Assembly: GCF_963422355.1 (NCBI RefSeq) | Contig: NC_085088.1 | Coordinates: 5,084,807 to 5,148,806 of the forward strand | Direction: 5' to 3' | DNA: 64,000 nucleotides | Source of the DNA: Corticium candelabrum | Taxonomy: Eukaryota; Porifera; Homoscleromorpha; Homosclerophorida; Plakinidae | Part shown: piece by piece, positions 35,272 to 48,377 of the stretch | Layout: every line of letters begins with the position of its first letter | How positions within the stretch are numbered: the first letter of the stretch is position 1 | The notes under the pieces: generated by a model | The model's database searches: none | Told to the model about the DNA's origin: nothing | The model's input: only the letters and a program-made list of their open reading frames with translations | Made by a program: the position numbers and the translations under genes

Positions 35272-37758
35272 CAAGTTTAATTAATAGACCAGTCATCTAT
35301 TCATTTATATCAGGAATGGAATAGTGTTTCACATTGACAAGATCAGCTACACGTCCAATTCCAACTCATTAGTGAACTACTCACTACTAAAAAGTATAGA
35401 ACATAGCCTGTGGCGTCGCTGCATGAGACCCGGGAAGGTAATGGTCCCCAATAAGGAGGTGTAGCCTTTTTAGACAAGATTTATGGGCTGATTGGGGCCA
35501 TGCCCTTGGTTCCTATGCCTGTGTCAATGTTGAACACCAGCAGCTGGCCTTTTCAATTTTAGAGGTCCAACAACACCACTAACATGTGTAGGGCATGTGT
35601 TATGGTGTAATAGTTCAGGGATCCCCTCATTGATTAAAATTTGATTTGACTAAAGTCGGCAGGTATGCATGCTCTGAAGGACAAGTTCAGGTGACACACG
35701 CATAGAACGGTATTTATGCAGCTTATAAAAATTGATTAATTAAGTAACTGAAAGTTGTTCAGGGGCTTTTCTAATTTTGTGCTACAGCAGCCACAGTAAC
35801 GGACACAAAGCAAGAACAAGACAACATGTGGATGTGTTGAAAGTAATCAACTAAATTAATTAATTAATTAAATTAATTAGCTACTTCACTTCAATTATAG
35901 ATCAACTACATACATAAGCTAGTTGAACCAGTAAAGCTACAAAGGACATGCAGCTTACTCAAACAAGCAATGAGAGCGAATTTGTCTTGAAGTGGAACTG
36001 CCATGTGGTTTCCGTGTCCAACGTAACGCGAATAATAAATTTTGATAGAAGTCCATAGACTGTCTATACGTACATGATACAGTCGGTGGGTATGGTATAC
36101 GCACTTTGAAGAATCTGCATCTAACGAAGCCATCAAGCACTTTATTCTACAGAACGACACATACCTTGTAGACTACAAGTAGCACGTAATTTGCATGCTC
36201 ATGACAACTGGAAGTGCCACTTCTACGCTATTGACATATTACGGATTAGTGGATCAGGTGTGTGTATCATAAATGTCAAATGCTAGTAGGTCGGAGGTCG
36301 CCGTGCAATGCAGGCTTACAGACAGCTATTGCTGAATGACATATGCATGCAGAACGATGATTTGCTATTGTCAAGAAATGTTATAACTGAAGAATGGGCA
36401 AGTGAAGCTAGCTAGGCTATGCATGCGTCATCTGGTTACAATCAGAACTGGAAATGGAACCATTCTAGGGCGCAATTAATCTAGTGTAATAATATTAAAG
36501 AAACAATGAGACTGTTTAGGGTTAGAATGTTGATAGCAACCGTTTGTTTGTGACAACCCTTGGTTGCTTTAGAACCACACTACCACTTCCGATGGCTATT
36601 TTGCATTCGAGATAACCTATTATTGTCATCAATTAGGGCTGACTTATGATTCGCCCCATGATTCATGCAGCATGATGTGGGGTGCATTCATGATGATGCT
36701 GGGGTGGGATGACACGCCCGGTGGGAGATTGTCAGATGAAATGAGTACACTAAACAATCGAGCAATCAGCCATTACCAGTTCCATCAATAATTATCATGC
36801 AAGCTCATAGTCGTACACCAAAACCACGCGTTGTGCTCTATTTAATGCTTTCGGCTGTCCGCTGAAGTTCCAGCACGCCCCTAAGTTCTGGTTCCCAATT
36901 GTCGGCCCTTCCGGCCCTGATAGTGAGGACACACCCTGCTGTCTATCATGTGGTCTATATCAACACTTGTCCGACTTCCTTACTTCAGACACCTATCTCC
37001 AATTGTGCAATTGCCTACCAAGACGATGAACTACAGTCTGCTTCCTGCTGTTCTCATTGCAGCGTCTCTACACGTGCTTGTCAGAAAGTAAGCATATAGT
37101 GTGCATGGCTAGCTAAACTTGCAGGTCTAGCTACAACTACTGTACCAAGTTTTGTGTATGCACATGTCCTGGGTTCTACTTAATCGCCTTTCAGCCAAAT
37201 CTTTAGTGCAACGGATAGATTACTCTCCTTGCGTGTTCTGTAGGGTTGGCCAAACAGTGAGCAAGTTCAAGACAACTGTTCCTCCCATACAGAGTTGGAT
37301 GCGGAAGGTGCGGGCTTATTGCAGACCTACAGGCAACAAGGACCATGGAACTCCTGCCTGAGACTTGAGCGTGCACATGTACAAGAGACATTGTCCTTTG
37401 TGTATATGTAACTATATTCTAAGAAGACAGCATTGTTCATACTATACCTAGACAGACCAACTAAGCAGTTTATTTAATTAATCAATTGCTACTGTACCAC
37501 GTAGCAACCATTGCCTACCAGTTCTATTGTTAGAGAATGTCTTTTGTACAAGCCCTGTTCCCTTATTAATAGATCAAGAAAACACAAGCACATCTGTGGA
37601 ATCAGAACTGCACTAGCAAGTATCAATTTCTATGCCAGACTATATTTCACTGTTTGTTCAAGTATGCACACTTTGTTAGCTTAATTAATTAATGTATCAC
37701 TTGGTACATTGCAATCAGACAAATACAGCAATGACAGTGAAGTGACATCTAACATTTG
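35272..37758. other. Intergenic region between WDR19 and the coiled-coil gene
   Basis: 2.5 kb between convergent genes. It includes TTAATTAA-rich stretches (about 35850-35880, 37440-37490, 37680) and no confident gene. A weak candidate for a small secreted peptide begins at the ATG at 37026 but is not supported well enough to annotate. Confidence 0.5.
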
Positions 37759-40700
37759 TTATGAGAGGAGTCCCATTCTTTCATTTAGTATACTGCTAAA
37801 TGCGTTCAACTTGCCACACAGCAACTCCTGCTTTTCGACTTCGTCTTGTTTGTCCTTGATTGCCTCGTTCAAACCCACTTGCAAGAGCTTCTGAGTAGCG
37901 AATTCAATGTCTACTTGAAATTCCTGTATTTCAAGAGTCGTTTCGGCAATAGCATCCTTTGCTGTCAGCATGTCTAGTTCGATGTTTCTCTCGATGGCCT
38001 TGAGTACGGCTGGATCAGAGATGACAGAAACAAATGCCTGGAATTGGTCGGTGGACATACTACAATCCACTGATGGTCGGCCTGTTGCTACACAAATCCA
38101 AACCAACATCAATCAATGCAGACTACGTACCTATTTATGAATCAAGCAATAACTTGTAAATTTATTGATGAGAAATGATAACATCACACTAACAGACTTG
38201 TGTATGCTTTCTATTGTGAAAACGGCCAGTACAGTTTGGCAAGAGCTGTTTAGCTTTCATTTGTCATATCTCTTGTTCGGATTATTCATCTGTGACAATT
38301 GAACAACAGCAGATTCCACTGTGGAAGAGACTACAGCCTCTTTCACATCAATTTCAAAAGAGTACCCTCAACCATTCATTTGTCACTTGCCAAAATCAAG
38401 AAGAAACATTGATTACTTGCAATGCACTGTTCTGGTACTTGTTGTGCTATATGCAATTTAGACACAGGCAGTTTGAACTACTCACTTGAAGCATGCAGCC
38501 GGAGAAAGTCCAACTACACATATGGCCACGTAAGTCAACTTATGCATACAAGAATACTCAATAACAGAGCAAGACCTAAGAATGCACAGTCTACATACCA
38601 AATGTCAGCAATCATTTCAGACACTTATTCAATGAATATAATTAATTCAGCAGCAATATGAAACATTTTGCCTGTTTAGTGGCATAACAGTCAGTCAAAG
38701 TAGACAAATTTTGTAGAAAACTATGATATTCCAGTTGTCTAGAGACAGCTAAGATATGGCTACAGGGGGTACAGCTGAAAAGAGAGCTCGTGCCCCTGTG
38801 CCTGCATCTGGATCTGCCCCTAGGCATGGATCCACTACATTTCCCAGAAGAAACTCCAGCCTCTCTGTATTTAGATGATAATGTTGAAATAGAACCATAC
38901 CTATAAGTATGAGCATGGTAGAATATAGATAAGACAATAACTAAAAGGCCTTGCTATAGTCATCATGTCAGAGAAACATCAAAAGTTCTTTGCATAGTAA
39001 GATGAATCCTTGATGTTCTCAAGAACAAGATGTTGAGGCCAGAAGAAAGCAAGAGATGAAGGCAAGAACTATTGTGTTATGTAGCATCGATTGCTGTACA
39101 AAAAATACAAATGCGTATGACTTAAATTCAGCAGAAGGAAACAACTCTTCTATTATCTAGAGAAAGTGACTGAGATTGACATGTGATGTACTACATGTCT
39201 TGCTACACATTCTAACCAAATGCATACTGAAATAGAGCAACATTTCCAATTTTGGTTTAAGATTCTTAACTCCAAGAAAACAAAGTGTATTAGATTTACA
39301 ACTAGTGTAAATAGATGGATGTCTCATTTTCCTGTTCCAAATGTGTTCCTTGGAAGCTGTAAACTGGAATTTGCTGATCAGTTTACACATCGATCTAGGA
39401 AATGTTATACAATTAAATCTGTGTCATACGTCATCAATTAATGCTGAATTGAAAAGATTCTTATGTTTTCAACTCCTTATTCCATGTTTTAAAAGGAGTT
39501 AGACCAAATGTTCTTTGTCATTTGATGAAAGCTCTCTTCATCCACATTCTATGAACGTCAGCTTTGGACTTGAAATAAGTCTGATTTTAATAGAACAAGT
39601 GTTGGGTGGAACAATGCAGTAAGACGAATTTGTGGTGTTGGAAGGAAAACTCATGCTGGTGTTTGCAATGGGCTTGCTACCATTGATTGAGGTGGTGAGA
39701 AAAAGAAAACTTCACTTTATGTCATTATTGTTGAAGTCTTCAAATGAGGTCATTCATTATGTGTCATCGGTTCTTCGATGATCTATGTCTTCATCATTTT
39801 TCAGCTCCATCAGGAAAGAGAATCGCTCTACAGCGTTAAGCTGCAGAGACTCTCCACAGATTATAAATTGATCAACTAGCTATGGAATGGATGAAAAGAC
39901 CATCGTATGTTAATCGGGGGGAGGGGGGATTTATCACAGCTTTTCTCTTGGGTCTAGTATTTTTCTTTTTTTACACTATGTATTCCTGTGTGTGACATAG
40001 CATTACTAAATAATAAATAGAATACGCAATGTGTCTATATATAACAATTAAGTGACATAATGTAATATAACATTGTATTGAAAGAACAACAGATTAACAA
40101 TCATAAAATGTTGGCTACACTCAAACAAAAACTTTTCTGCATTCCAAAGATTGCCCCAAACGAACAATTTAAGTGGACACTCATATACCTCAATCAACTG
40201 ACGAGGCTTCATGAGTGCCAGTTCATGCAGATGACAACACACTGTTACATAGACATGGAATCAACATCATGAACTTAGATATCCAACAAAATAATTAAAT
40301 TACATTTAATTAATTAAAAATTCTGTCCCCCAAAACATTAGCAAGTAGCATTGCGTCACATCCCACTGCCTGCATGAGACTCACCTTGGGTCAGTCTGAT
40401 TTTATCTTTCAGACTTTCCTCCGTCACAATATCGTCTACGTAGCTAATACTCATTGCATCAGCGACTTCTTTCAGTTGACTCAATTTCATCAAATCTAGA
40501 CACCTTTCAACAGCCATAGCCAGTAGAACTGAATTGCCGCGGGCAGCACGCAGGAAGTAACTCGAATCGAACCTAGCATACTGATGAGCACTGGCAGAGG
40601 TCTTGACCGGGATATCTTCCGGTTCTAGATCTGCCTTGCTGATGTTGTGCTCTCTAATCAGCCTCGCAAACGTATTAATCTTATCTCTTTGTTCGGTGTT

Positions 40701-40949
40701 CTCCTGCATTTCCTCCAGCTTGGCAGGTCTTCGTTTTGTTACAGCAGCCGTTGCCGCCTCAAGTTTCGATGACGTCAAAAACTGCTCCATGTCACGCAAT
40801 TCCTTGCTAAGTGTTTTGTGCCTTTCGTTTAGTTCACCGGCCTTGCTCTCGACCCGATTGCGTAAACGCTCCAACTCGTCTACCGAACTGATGTCGTTCA
40901 ATCGCTTGACGAAGTCCTCAACACTCGAGTGCAAATCGAAACCTGCCAT
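37759..40949 (-). CDS. Unrecognised two-exon coiled-coil protein, 295 aa
   Basis: Exon 1 is 40385-40949 and exon 2 is 37759-38081 on the minus strand; donor ACCCAAG|GTGAGT, acceptor GCAACAG|GCCGACC, phase 1, total 888 bp including stop. The ATG at 40949 has G at -3 and +4; the open frame reaches further upstream only by a GTG. The N-terminal half is helical and charged (DELERLRNRVESKAGELNER, HKTLSKELRDMEQF), the middle has LLAMAVERCLDLMKL, and the C-terminal half (LEIQEFQVDIEFATQKLLQV, KDKQDEVEKQELL) reads as a second coiled coil. No signal peptide or TM segment. I do not recognise the family. The 2.3-kb intron holds a decayed LINE. Confidence 0.7.
39190..39900 (+). mobile_element. Decayed non-LTR retrotransposon (LINE) reverse-transcriptase 3' fragment
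   Basis: Translations of the plus strand in shifting frames give the usual C-terminal half of a LINE RT: LNSKKTKCIRF, NVFLGSCKLEFADQFTH, then WNNAVRRICGVGRKTHAG and VRKRKLHFMSLLLKSSNE. These match the pattern of CR1/jockey-like elements (K-KC-F, LG--L--V--F-HLG, W--A-RRI--LP--TH). Stops and frameshifts between blocks show that it is dead. It lies antisense in the intron of the coiled-coil gene. Confidence 0.6.
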
Positions 40950-42871
40950 GACGAGTACCCGTATAGAGATACGTCCCACCCTCGACTCCACCCTCGAATT
41001 CCAATCAGTAAATCAGGGTTGGGTATAGGGGCATCCCAGACCGGTCTCTAGGTACGGCTCTGCTCGAGTGCAAGCTGCTATATGAATGCCTAAGCATGCA
41101 TGGATAGTGAAGCAGAACTTTTCTAGTCAGACGGACTGGCTGCACGGTAGCGAGACTCCGAGAGCCACGTAATGAAACGATTTGTAGCACCAACATGCAG
41201 CCTCGACACTAGGTCTTCCTTCGCTTTCGGTGGTCCTTCCACGCGCGGGGGTTGATATCACGTGATGTTGTCTCCATAGTAACCCTTCATGTCGTGAGGC
41301 AACCTAACTAATTATGTCATTGGGAAAGCCCACTCTTTCTTGCTTTGCTTCATATTGCTAATATCTTGCAAAACGAGATTAGGTCTGTTTTCGTTTATGT
41401 AATTCTAAAGCAGGTTATGCCGTCGTAGCAAAGCTACGTGGCTGATGTCAGCCTGAAGCTACTCCAGAAGCAACCGCTGTACGCGACTAACAGAGATACC
41501 TTCACTCGCTGCGATGTAGGGTGAATATTGGAACTGTTTGCAACCTACAAACGCGCTCAAACGATATTCTTCTGTCGGCGCACAAGCTGTTGTAGCACAA
41601 CACCTGTGACGTACGCGATTGTTTACTGACCTCCCCAGAGGAAATAATCAGGAAGTAACTCAAATGTGATTTACAGTCGACCAATGATCATTTGCAAAAT
41701 AGATGAAGTGATAAATTAGTCACGTGACGTAAGAGAGTCAACTATGCACACCCTCGTGTCGACGTCGTATTCATATACATTCATGATGCCGTCTCGACGA
41801 TTGCCATTTGAGAGAGTGCGTGAGACACGGCAGTGGTGGATACAAGATTTTGAAAGGGGGTTTCCTATTTTAATAAAAAGTGGCGTGTCACAAAGATAAA
41901 CAGATTTAAGTATTTTAAACATTCTAGACTGTATCTAAGTATACATTATAACATTTTATTACTAATAAAATTGAAAAACTATACCGCATCATTTGAACTG
42001 AAAATCTATATATCATAGTTAGTCAGCAAGCATGTAGATAAATGAAAGCTTTATCCGTCTGAGATGTAGTTGGTAAAATGCTTGTACTAACTCCTTTGGC
42101 CTCGCTGGACTCTGTTGGAGTTCCTCAGACCTGTCACGATTAATCTTTATAAGACATAGACCACTGCTAGCATATTGGATCGACGGCACAGTTTAATAAG
42201 TTGCAGTGACTGAAACTTTTGTCACTTACACATGACGTTATGGGAATTGTCGATCCTAGCCGATAGAGAATATTTAAATTCGGACAAGACGTTGCGTCAC
42301 AAGCTTTCAAAGTACCTATACAAGGTCCTGGGGAAAATTTGTAGGTTCTCGCTTCCATTTTCGCACAAAAGTACGGTACTCGCTTGGGAAAAGTGCAGGA
42401 TGAGATAAATTGGAACTGTAGAAGCTAGCTTAATTGTAAGTCAACGGCCTTCAAAATATCTTCTGAAATTTTTGGCTTCATCATCTGTGCTTTGGCATTG
42501 ATTTGGCAACAGATATATAGGAGTCCAATACCGTGTACGGGCTATCTAGTAACCTTTCTTTCAATTGAGACAATGCGTAGGACATAAATTCATGATATAA
42601 AGAAATCCGGTAGTACTCTCCAGAACTAGTCGTTTCAACGTTGCTTCTCTACACTTGTCGAGGATTGACCCTTGGCTTTGACAATTCAAAGTTTCCCATA
42701 GAAGTGTTTTCCCAATTCTGTGGTCACTTCAGAAAATTTATACTCTTGATTTGAATTATCACGGCAAGCTTTTATATCGACTGTAACGTCATAAACTTGT
42801 GAATATATCGATTTTGATTGCTTTTGCAATCGAATGACTAAGAGCTCTTTCTTTTGAATCCTAGTACTCTG

Positions 42872-43148
42872 CTAGAATTTTAAAAACTTTTTCCCTGAAA
42901 AAAGAAATAGATGTAGGGATTGTATAAAAAGTAATAGAAACAAGATCTATAGATAATATGAACCAAAGCCAGACATCATTAGTGAATCCTTCCAACCCAA
43001 TAAAAGTAAAATGTAGGGAATGTGGTTGAAAGGATTCACTAATGATGTCTAGCTTTGGTTCATATTATCTATAGATCTTGTTTCTACTACTTTTTGTACA
43101 ATCCCTACATCTATTTCTTTTTTCAGGAAAAAGTTTTTAAAATTCTAG
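42872..43148. repeat. Near-perfect 277-bp foldback (inverted repeat)
   Basis: Left arm 42872-42997 begins CTAGAATTTTAAAAACTTTT; right arm 43023-43148 ends AAAAGTTTTTAAAATTCTAG. Arms of about 126 bp pair with only a few mismatches around a loop of about 25 nt. It carries no coding frame. A foldback MITE or a long hairpin RNA source are both possible. Confidence 0.9.
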
Positions 43149-43441
43149 TTTGGTAAGCTTTTAGGAGTGCGAAAGCACAGCCTACTCCATTAATTAAACA
43201 AAGATTTTATAGCCTGACAAAAATACTCATTTTCTAAACCATACTTGGTCTACATGTATAGTCTTATATCTTGAGCATGTGAATCTTAGGTTTACAGTGT
43301 ACTTGCAAATATTTTAAGAGCTATGCAGTGTTTGTGTATAGGTGGTTTGAATCAGACGTTACATTCAGTTGCAATAATACCACTAGTAAGGATGAAGCTG
43401 TGTTCTACTTGCTTCAGAGCTACGAGCATACGTGCATGTAG

Positions 43442-43668
<227 letters not shown>

Positions 43669-43892
43669 GTGTAGATCGAAGAAGGACTTTATGCAGATGA
43701 TTAGCTGTTAGATCTCCTGGTTGTCTACAACAATTTTTAGATGCATTTTTGCATAATTTTAAAATTTGTGTCCGGTGAGGTATGAGTAGTAGCGTTTAAA
43801 CAACTAAAGTTCCTGGTGTGGGCAACAAAGCAAGCTCGCATTTCCATTGATGGTCATGCATCACGTTACAGAATGTTGATGAGTTTGTTATC

Positions 43893-44179
43893 TAGACCAC
43901 TTAATTGAAAACGCAAGATTCGGTTAGATAGACTTGTCACTACTATGAGAATGGCGATGCTAGTTTCAGCAGCGTCACCTTTTTCTTCGTCGTCATTGTT
44001 GGCCAGATGTCATTGAACGCTACACGCACACGCCGACATTTGCGCACGTGCACGTGACCGTACGTGTGTGTACGCGCGTGCCGAGTGTCTTGAACAAAAG
44101 CTCGACTTCTACACGCGACCGGCTTGTACACAGTACGAGGTCTTTGATTTGCGGGAGTTTGGTCTTAAATATAATACGG
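43893..44179. mobile_element. Diverged relative of the family A element
   Basis: Shares blocks in the same order with 17655-17900: ACCACTT, GCAAGATTCG, CTTCGTCGTC, GTCTTGAACAAAAG, CGACTTCT, GTACGAGGTCTT. It ends with AATACGG followed by TA, the inverse of the family A left end. The left terminus is not identifiable. Confidence 0.6.
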
Positions 44180-44772
44180 TAGCACTAGAGAACTGCAAAA
44201 TTTTTATCGTAGGCCACACCTCTAGGCTCGTAACAAACGTCACATCCCGATCGAGCGCTGCAAAGTCGACATTTTGTAATGGAAGCGAGTCAAATTGATT
44301 TGCTTTTGTCATAATTCAAATGCTTGAAGGCGTTGGTGTTCCAACTACGGCAAGAAGAGGTATATCGCGTCTGTGATTGCGATGACGTTCAACGTCACTT
44401 CTAATTAATTAATTACGCGCACTTCTTGCGTTTGCTCGTGCGCGATTCTTTGCCTAACTGTAGGCTTTCAGGTTTTTCAACCACGAAACGTGTCAAGAAT
44501 TCTTGTCGCCTTGTTGTATACGTGTACCCTAAACTGTTTCAAGCAACGTAGCAAGAGCTTGTGATTGGCTGCCTGGCTATTGTTAGCAATGGCTTACAAC
44601 AATTGCGGTTGAACGGAAGTAGGGTAAGAGGTTCAAATCCATTCTAGAAATCTTTTTTTTAGATGTTTCTTTTTTCTATCATCAAAAGAATACAGGTCGG
44701 CTTATTCTACGTCGTTTCCCAAAGTTTTAGCTTTAGATATGCCGTAGTCAAGGAGTTATGCGTGACGAAGGA

Positions 44773-44820
44773 GAAGAAGAAGAAGAAGAAGAAGAAGAAG
44801 AAGAAGAAGAAGAAGAAGGA
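44773..44820 (+). repeat. (GAA)n microsatellite
   Basis: About 16 AGA/GAA units in GAGAAGAAGAAGAAGAAGAA and onwards; intergenic. Confidence 0.97.
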
Positions 44821-45921
44821 AGACAAAATCCAGCGAAAACTCCGAAATTGACGAGCGATTTTCTTCTTCTGAAGACAAGCTGCGATCAATTCAGAAGTAT
44901 TCAAGCGTAGTTGAACTTGTAAGGTTTTGTATCTGTCGTTTTCAAGATATTTAACTGTATTTTAAAGTGATTTCTGAAAGTCTAAAATATGACCACGCCC
45001 ACACAACCTGGTCCATCCCTACATACAGGGTCCTACCGTACCCTGTGATAATATTATATGTACGCTTTTTGGCACTGATGGCGCTTCATATCCGTGCACT
45101 TTAGTAGAATTTAGTTGCATGTATACTTATTAGTCTAGGGCGCGCCCGAAATTGCTAGAGCTAATTCGCCAGACTTCTAGCTCAACAGTCTGTGCGGAGA
45201 ACGCAAACAGACAGTGGAAATAATGGTTTAAAGGCTTTGTGCTGCAGACTAGAAAGATGCCAAATTATTAGTGTAAGTATATAGACGGTTTATAAATTTG
45301 CACTAAAGTAGGAAAAGCAATAGTTGGTACGTAGTGTGGAAACTGTGGTTAGCATGAGGTGGAGACAAGGAGCTGTATCAAGAAAGGTATACAGATTACG
45401 TTGCACATCACAACCCAAGAGTGTTCAGCTCTAAGCATTCTAAATTCCTGATGTCATACATACATGATAGTGCAGCAATGAATCATTCATTCTCTAGGTC
45501 TGGGGTAACATCCAAACATTCCATGTACAAGTGTATACGTGACGGCATGTGTAACGTCAGTGTACAGAAACAATCATTGTCTTCTCCTCATCACTAGCCT
45601 TCTATTGATGTTAGAATTAGATGATTGAGACGTACACTTAGCGAAATTCAAGATTTTTCCCACACTGCCAACTATTACTTTTCCTACACTCTAGAACGAA
45701 ACTGTCAAATCATTAGTGTGTACAGTATATATAAACGGGTTACAAATTGTACTATAGTAAGTAATAGTTAGAGCATGGTTGTAGGGATCTACGTATCAAT
45801 GTTGACCTGAAGCCTGATAATGAACCTTACCAAAGGCGAGGTCGATTATCAAGTTGATATAAACCCAAGTGGTTGAGGGTCAATAACATATTGATACAGC
45901 CCGTTACAAACCACGCTATTA

Positions 45922-46839
45922 TTACGAATGATGTTTTCTGTGACTACTATCGTGTCTGTGCTGTTTATTTTCAAGTTTCTTTCTTGACTTCTCTTTATGT
46001 TTCTTCTTGTCATTCTGGTCTGAATTGTGGTCTCGTTTGCTCTTCTTTGTCCTACGTTTCTTGTGCTTGTGCTTTCTCTCTGTCTCTGAGTCTGTAGAGT
46101 CGGAACTCTCATCTAGAAGTCTTTTCAGCTGCTCGACTCTACAAATAACAAAATGAAACATAAATACAAGAAACTTTAAATACAATGAAACTGCAACTAC
46201 TTTGCTAGTTTTTCTTCCTTTTTTGAGTTTTTCACGTAGCTGTACATTGGGTCTTCGTGAGCCTAGACAGAATTGGAGAACGTAGATCTATATTATAATC
46301 CGAGTGATACTGCATATATACATACTGTTCTTATTTTCTCAAGTACGGTGTTACCACTGAGAAAGAAAGGACACTCTCTGTCTCCAGTTCGATGTCCATA
46401 GGCTTTACATCTCCAGCCTAATGTTACAAGGTGTTATACAGTATATCGCAATATAATGAAAGTTGTAATCATCAAGGAATTACATTGCATCACTTTGACT
46501 TCTTTGCCTAGTGGCATCCATAATCCCTTAGAAGGTGCATGGGCAAGAAACTCGCGAGCATCTTTGTTTTGGGGTAAATCTGGAATGCAGTCTTCAGGCT
46601 TTTCTTCCTCCTCCTACAACTTATATATTTCAATATTTATACGATCTAACACAACTACATGATTGGCAAGCAAAGACACATAATAAATGGTGCATGGTAT
46701 GCACCATGACACTAGCCTCTTTAACAGGGCCTCTTGAATGACACTAAGTCTTGATGCAGACCATATAATGCAATGCTCTATCTTATAATCTACATGTAAA
46801 GTTTGTCTGCTCCTGTTATTCACCACCATCCTATTACAA

Positions 46840-46884
<45 letters not shown>

Positions 46885-48377
46885 ATTATTTTTGGATATG
46901 AGGAGTTAGAATATTTAATGTAACGTTTAATACTTGATATCAACATTTTAAGAACTAATAATTATTAAGATCTATGAATGCAAGCGTAAAAGTTAGTGAT
47001 GTGAGCAATTTCCAGGATGTGCATGCCTTGCAGCTGATCAATGAAAGCCAGTTATGATCAACATCACAATCAAGTAGCCCACCCATTGATTGCCAATGCA
47101 GTTGAATGCACACATGAGTAGTTTGGAGGTAAACAGCATCATGTCATAATGGCACTGAGTTTGTGCCCACCAGATGACACTTTCAGTTCAATGCATGGAT
47201 GCTTGACAAGGTAAGTACTAGTAGTTATGCTGCTTTCCCTAATAAATTTGTCGAGGCCTGCACCAATTACGATTACAAACACAGCGCCACATGCCTGTTT
47301 TGTAATCACTTATCAGTGGCAAAAAGTCCTGTACAGTTTCTAGATCTCCACCAGAATCACTGTTCGCTAGACATCAAAATTCTACTACTTTCCTCATAAA
47401 AAGTGAGCAATGAGCTCGGGGGAGAGAGGAGGGTACTGCCTGGTGTGTCTTTTATGAGTACAAAGAGTTGCTACACTGCATAGTAGGCGGATAGAGGGGT
47501 CAGCACCCCTCCTCTTCAACAACACGCCCACCACAGCCGCAACGTTGTTTATTGTGTTATTAATTAAAGTTTTAATGGATGGTTAACTCTTTCAATTCTA
47601 AACTTATATATGCCTATAATTATCTAATAAAAATGATAAGAAATTAACCCTAATAGAGACTGAAGTGAGTTTGCTGGTTCCATAGTTCATATAAAGATTT
47701 AGCTCCTATGGGCGTGGCTAATTACACTTGGACCCCTCTTTACAAAATTCTGTATCCCGCCTGCACTGCACATGAGATCCAGGATTTTGCTGATGGAGAC
47801 ACCAATGGACTCACAAGTCTTGCAAGCTTAGTTGAAAACAGCCATACAATTGAATCTTTACATGAACATTTATTAATCATTATATTTCATCATTTAATCA
47901 TCATGCTCCCTTACAGAGTTGAAACGTACAGACTACTTACAAGCCCATAAATAATGCATTAGTGTACAGTACAGCAAGACCTTTCTAGATATCCCAGCCC
48001 CTACATGCTACGTACTTTCTATTGCGTTCAGGGCGTAGTGGCAACCTGTCAGAGATCAAGACAAACAGGCCATGCAACACACTAACGAAAGGTCAGACAA
48101 GCAGCTACCTAATTACTACGTCCAAAGCGAAAAATGTACCTGAACAATTCCTGGTGGCGGTGCTTCGTAGCTTTATTTCGGTGTGGGTCAAGAAAACATG
48201 TGCGAATATGAGATCGACTTAGTCAATTACTTTCTACAATGTTTGAAACAAAGATCCGATAGCGTTTCGTGTCAAGGTTAGATACAATGTCTCGATGTGT
48301 TTCGCTGTCTCTGCCTCACTCGTAGAGCTCCCCCGACTTCTTTTGCGCTCTTTTCGAAATCCTGAAGTAGCCGACAT
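45922..48377 (-). CDS. RP9: RP9-like (retinitis pigmentosa 9 / PAP-1 homologue) zinc-knuckle protein, complete
   Basis: Six exons on the minus strand: 48286-48377, 48140-48170, 46484-46613, 46326-46417, 46201-46262, 45922-46138; phases close to 207 aa plus stop (human RP9 is 221 aa). Conserved blocks in order are FYEAPPPGI, KPEDCIPDLPQN, AREFLAHAPSKGLWMPLGKE, the zinc knuckle CWRCKAYGHRTGDREC (CX2CX4HX6C), ECPFFLSGN, AHEDPMY and a lysine/arginine/serine-rich tail (TERKHKHKKRRTKKSKRD) typical of nuclear speckle proteins. In vertebrates RP9 is linked to pre-mRNA splicing and to the PIM1 kinase. The ATG at 48377 is the first in frame. The first two exons are short and inferred mainly from FYE-PPPG conservation and phase. 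The 1.5-kb intron 46614-48139 contains an (AT)n run. Confidence 0.85.
46843..46880 (+). repeat. (AT)n microsatellite
   Basis: Pure AT run within RP9-like intron 2. Confidence 0.97.

Noticed and set aside
44575-44650. tRNA-like B box (GAGGTTCAAATCC)
   Set aside because: No paired acceptor stem, anticodon arm or convincing A box around it; at best a tRNA-derived repeat remnant.
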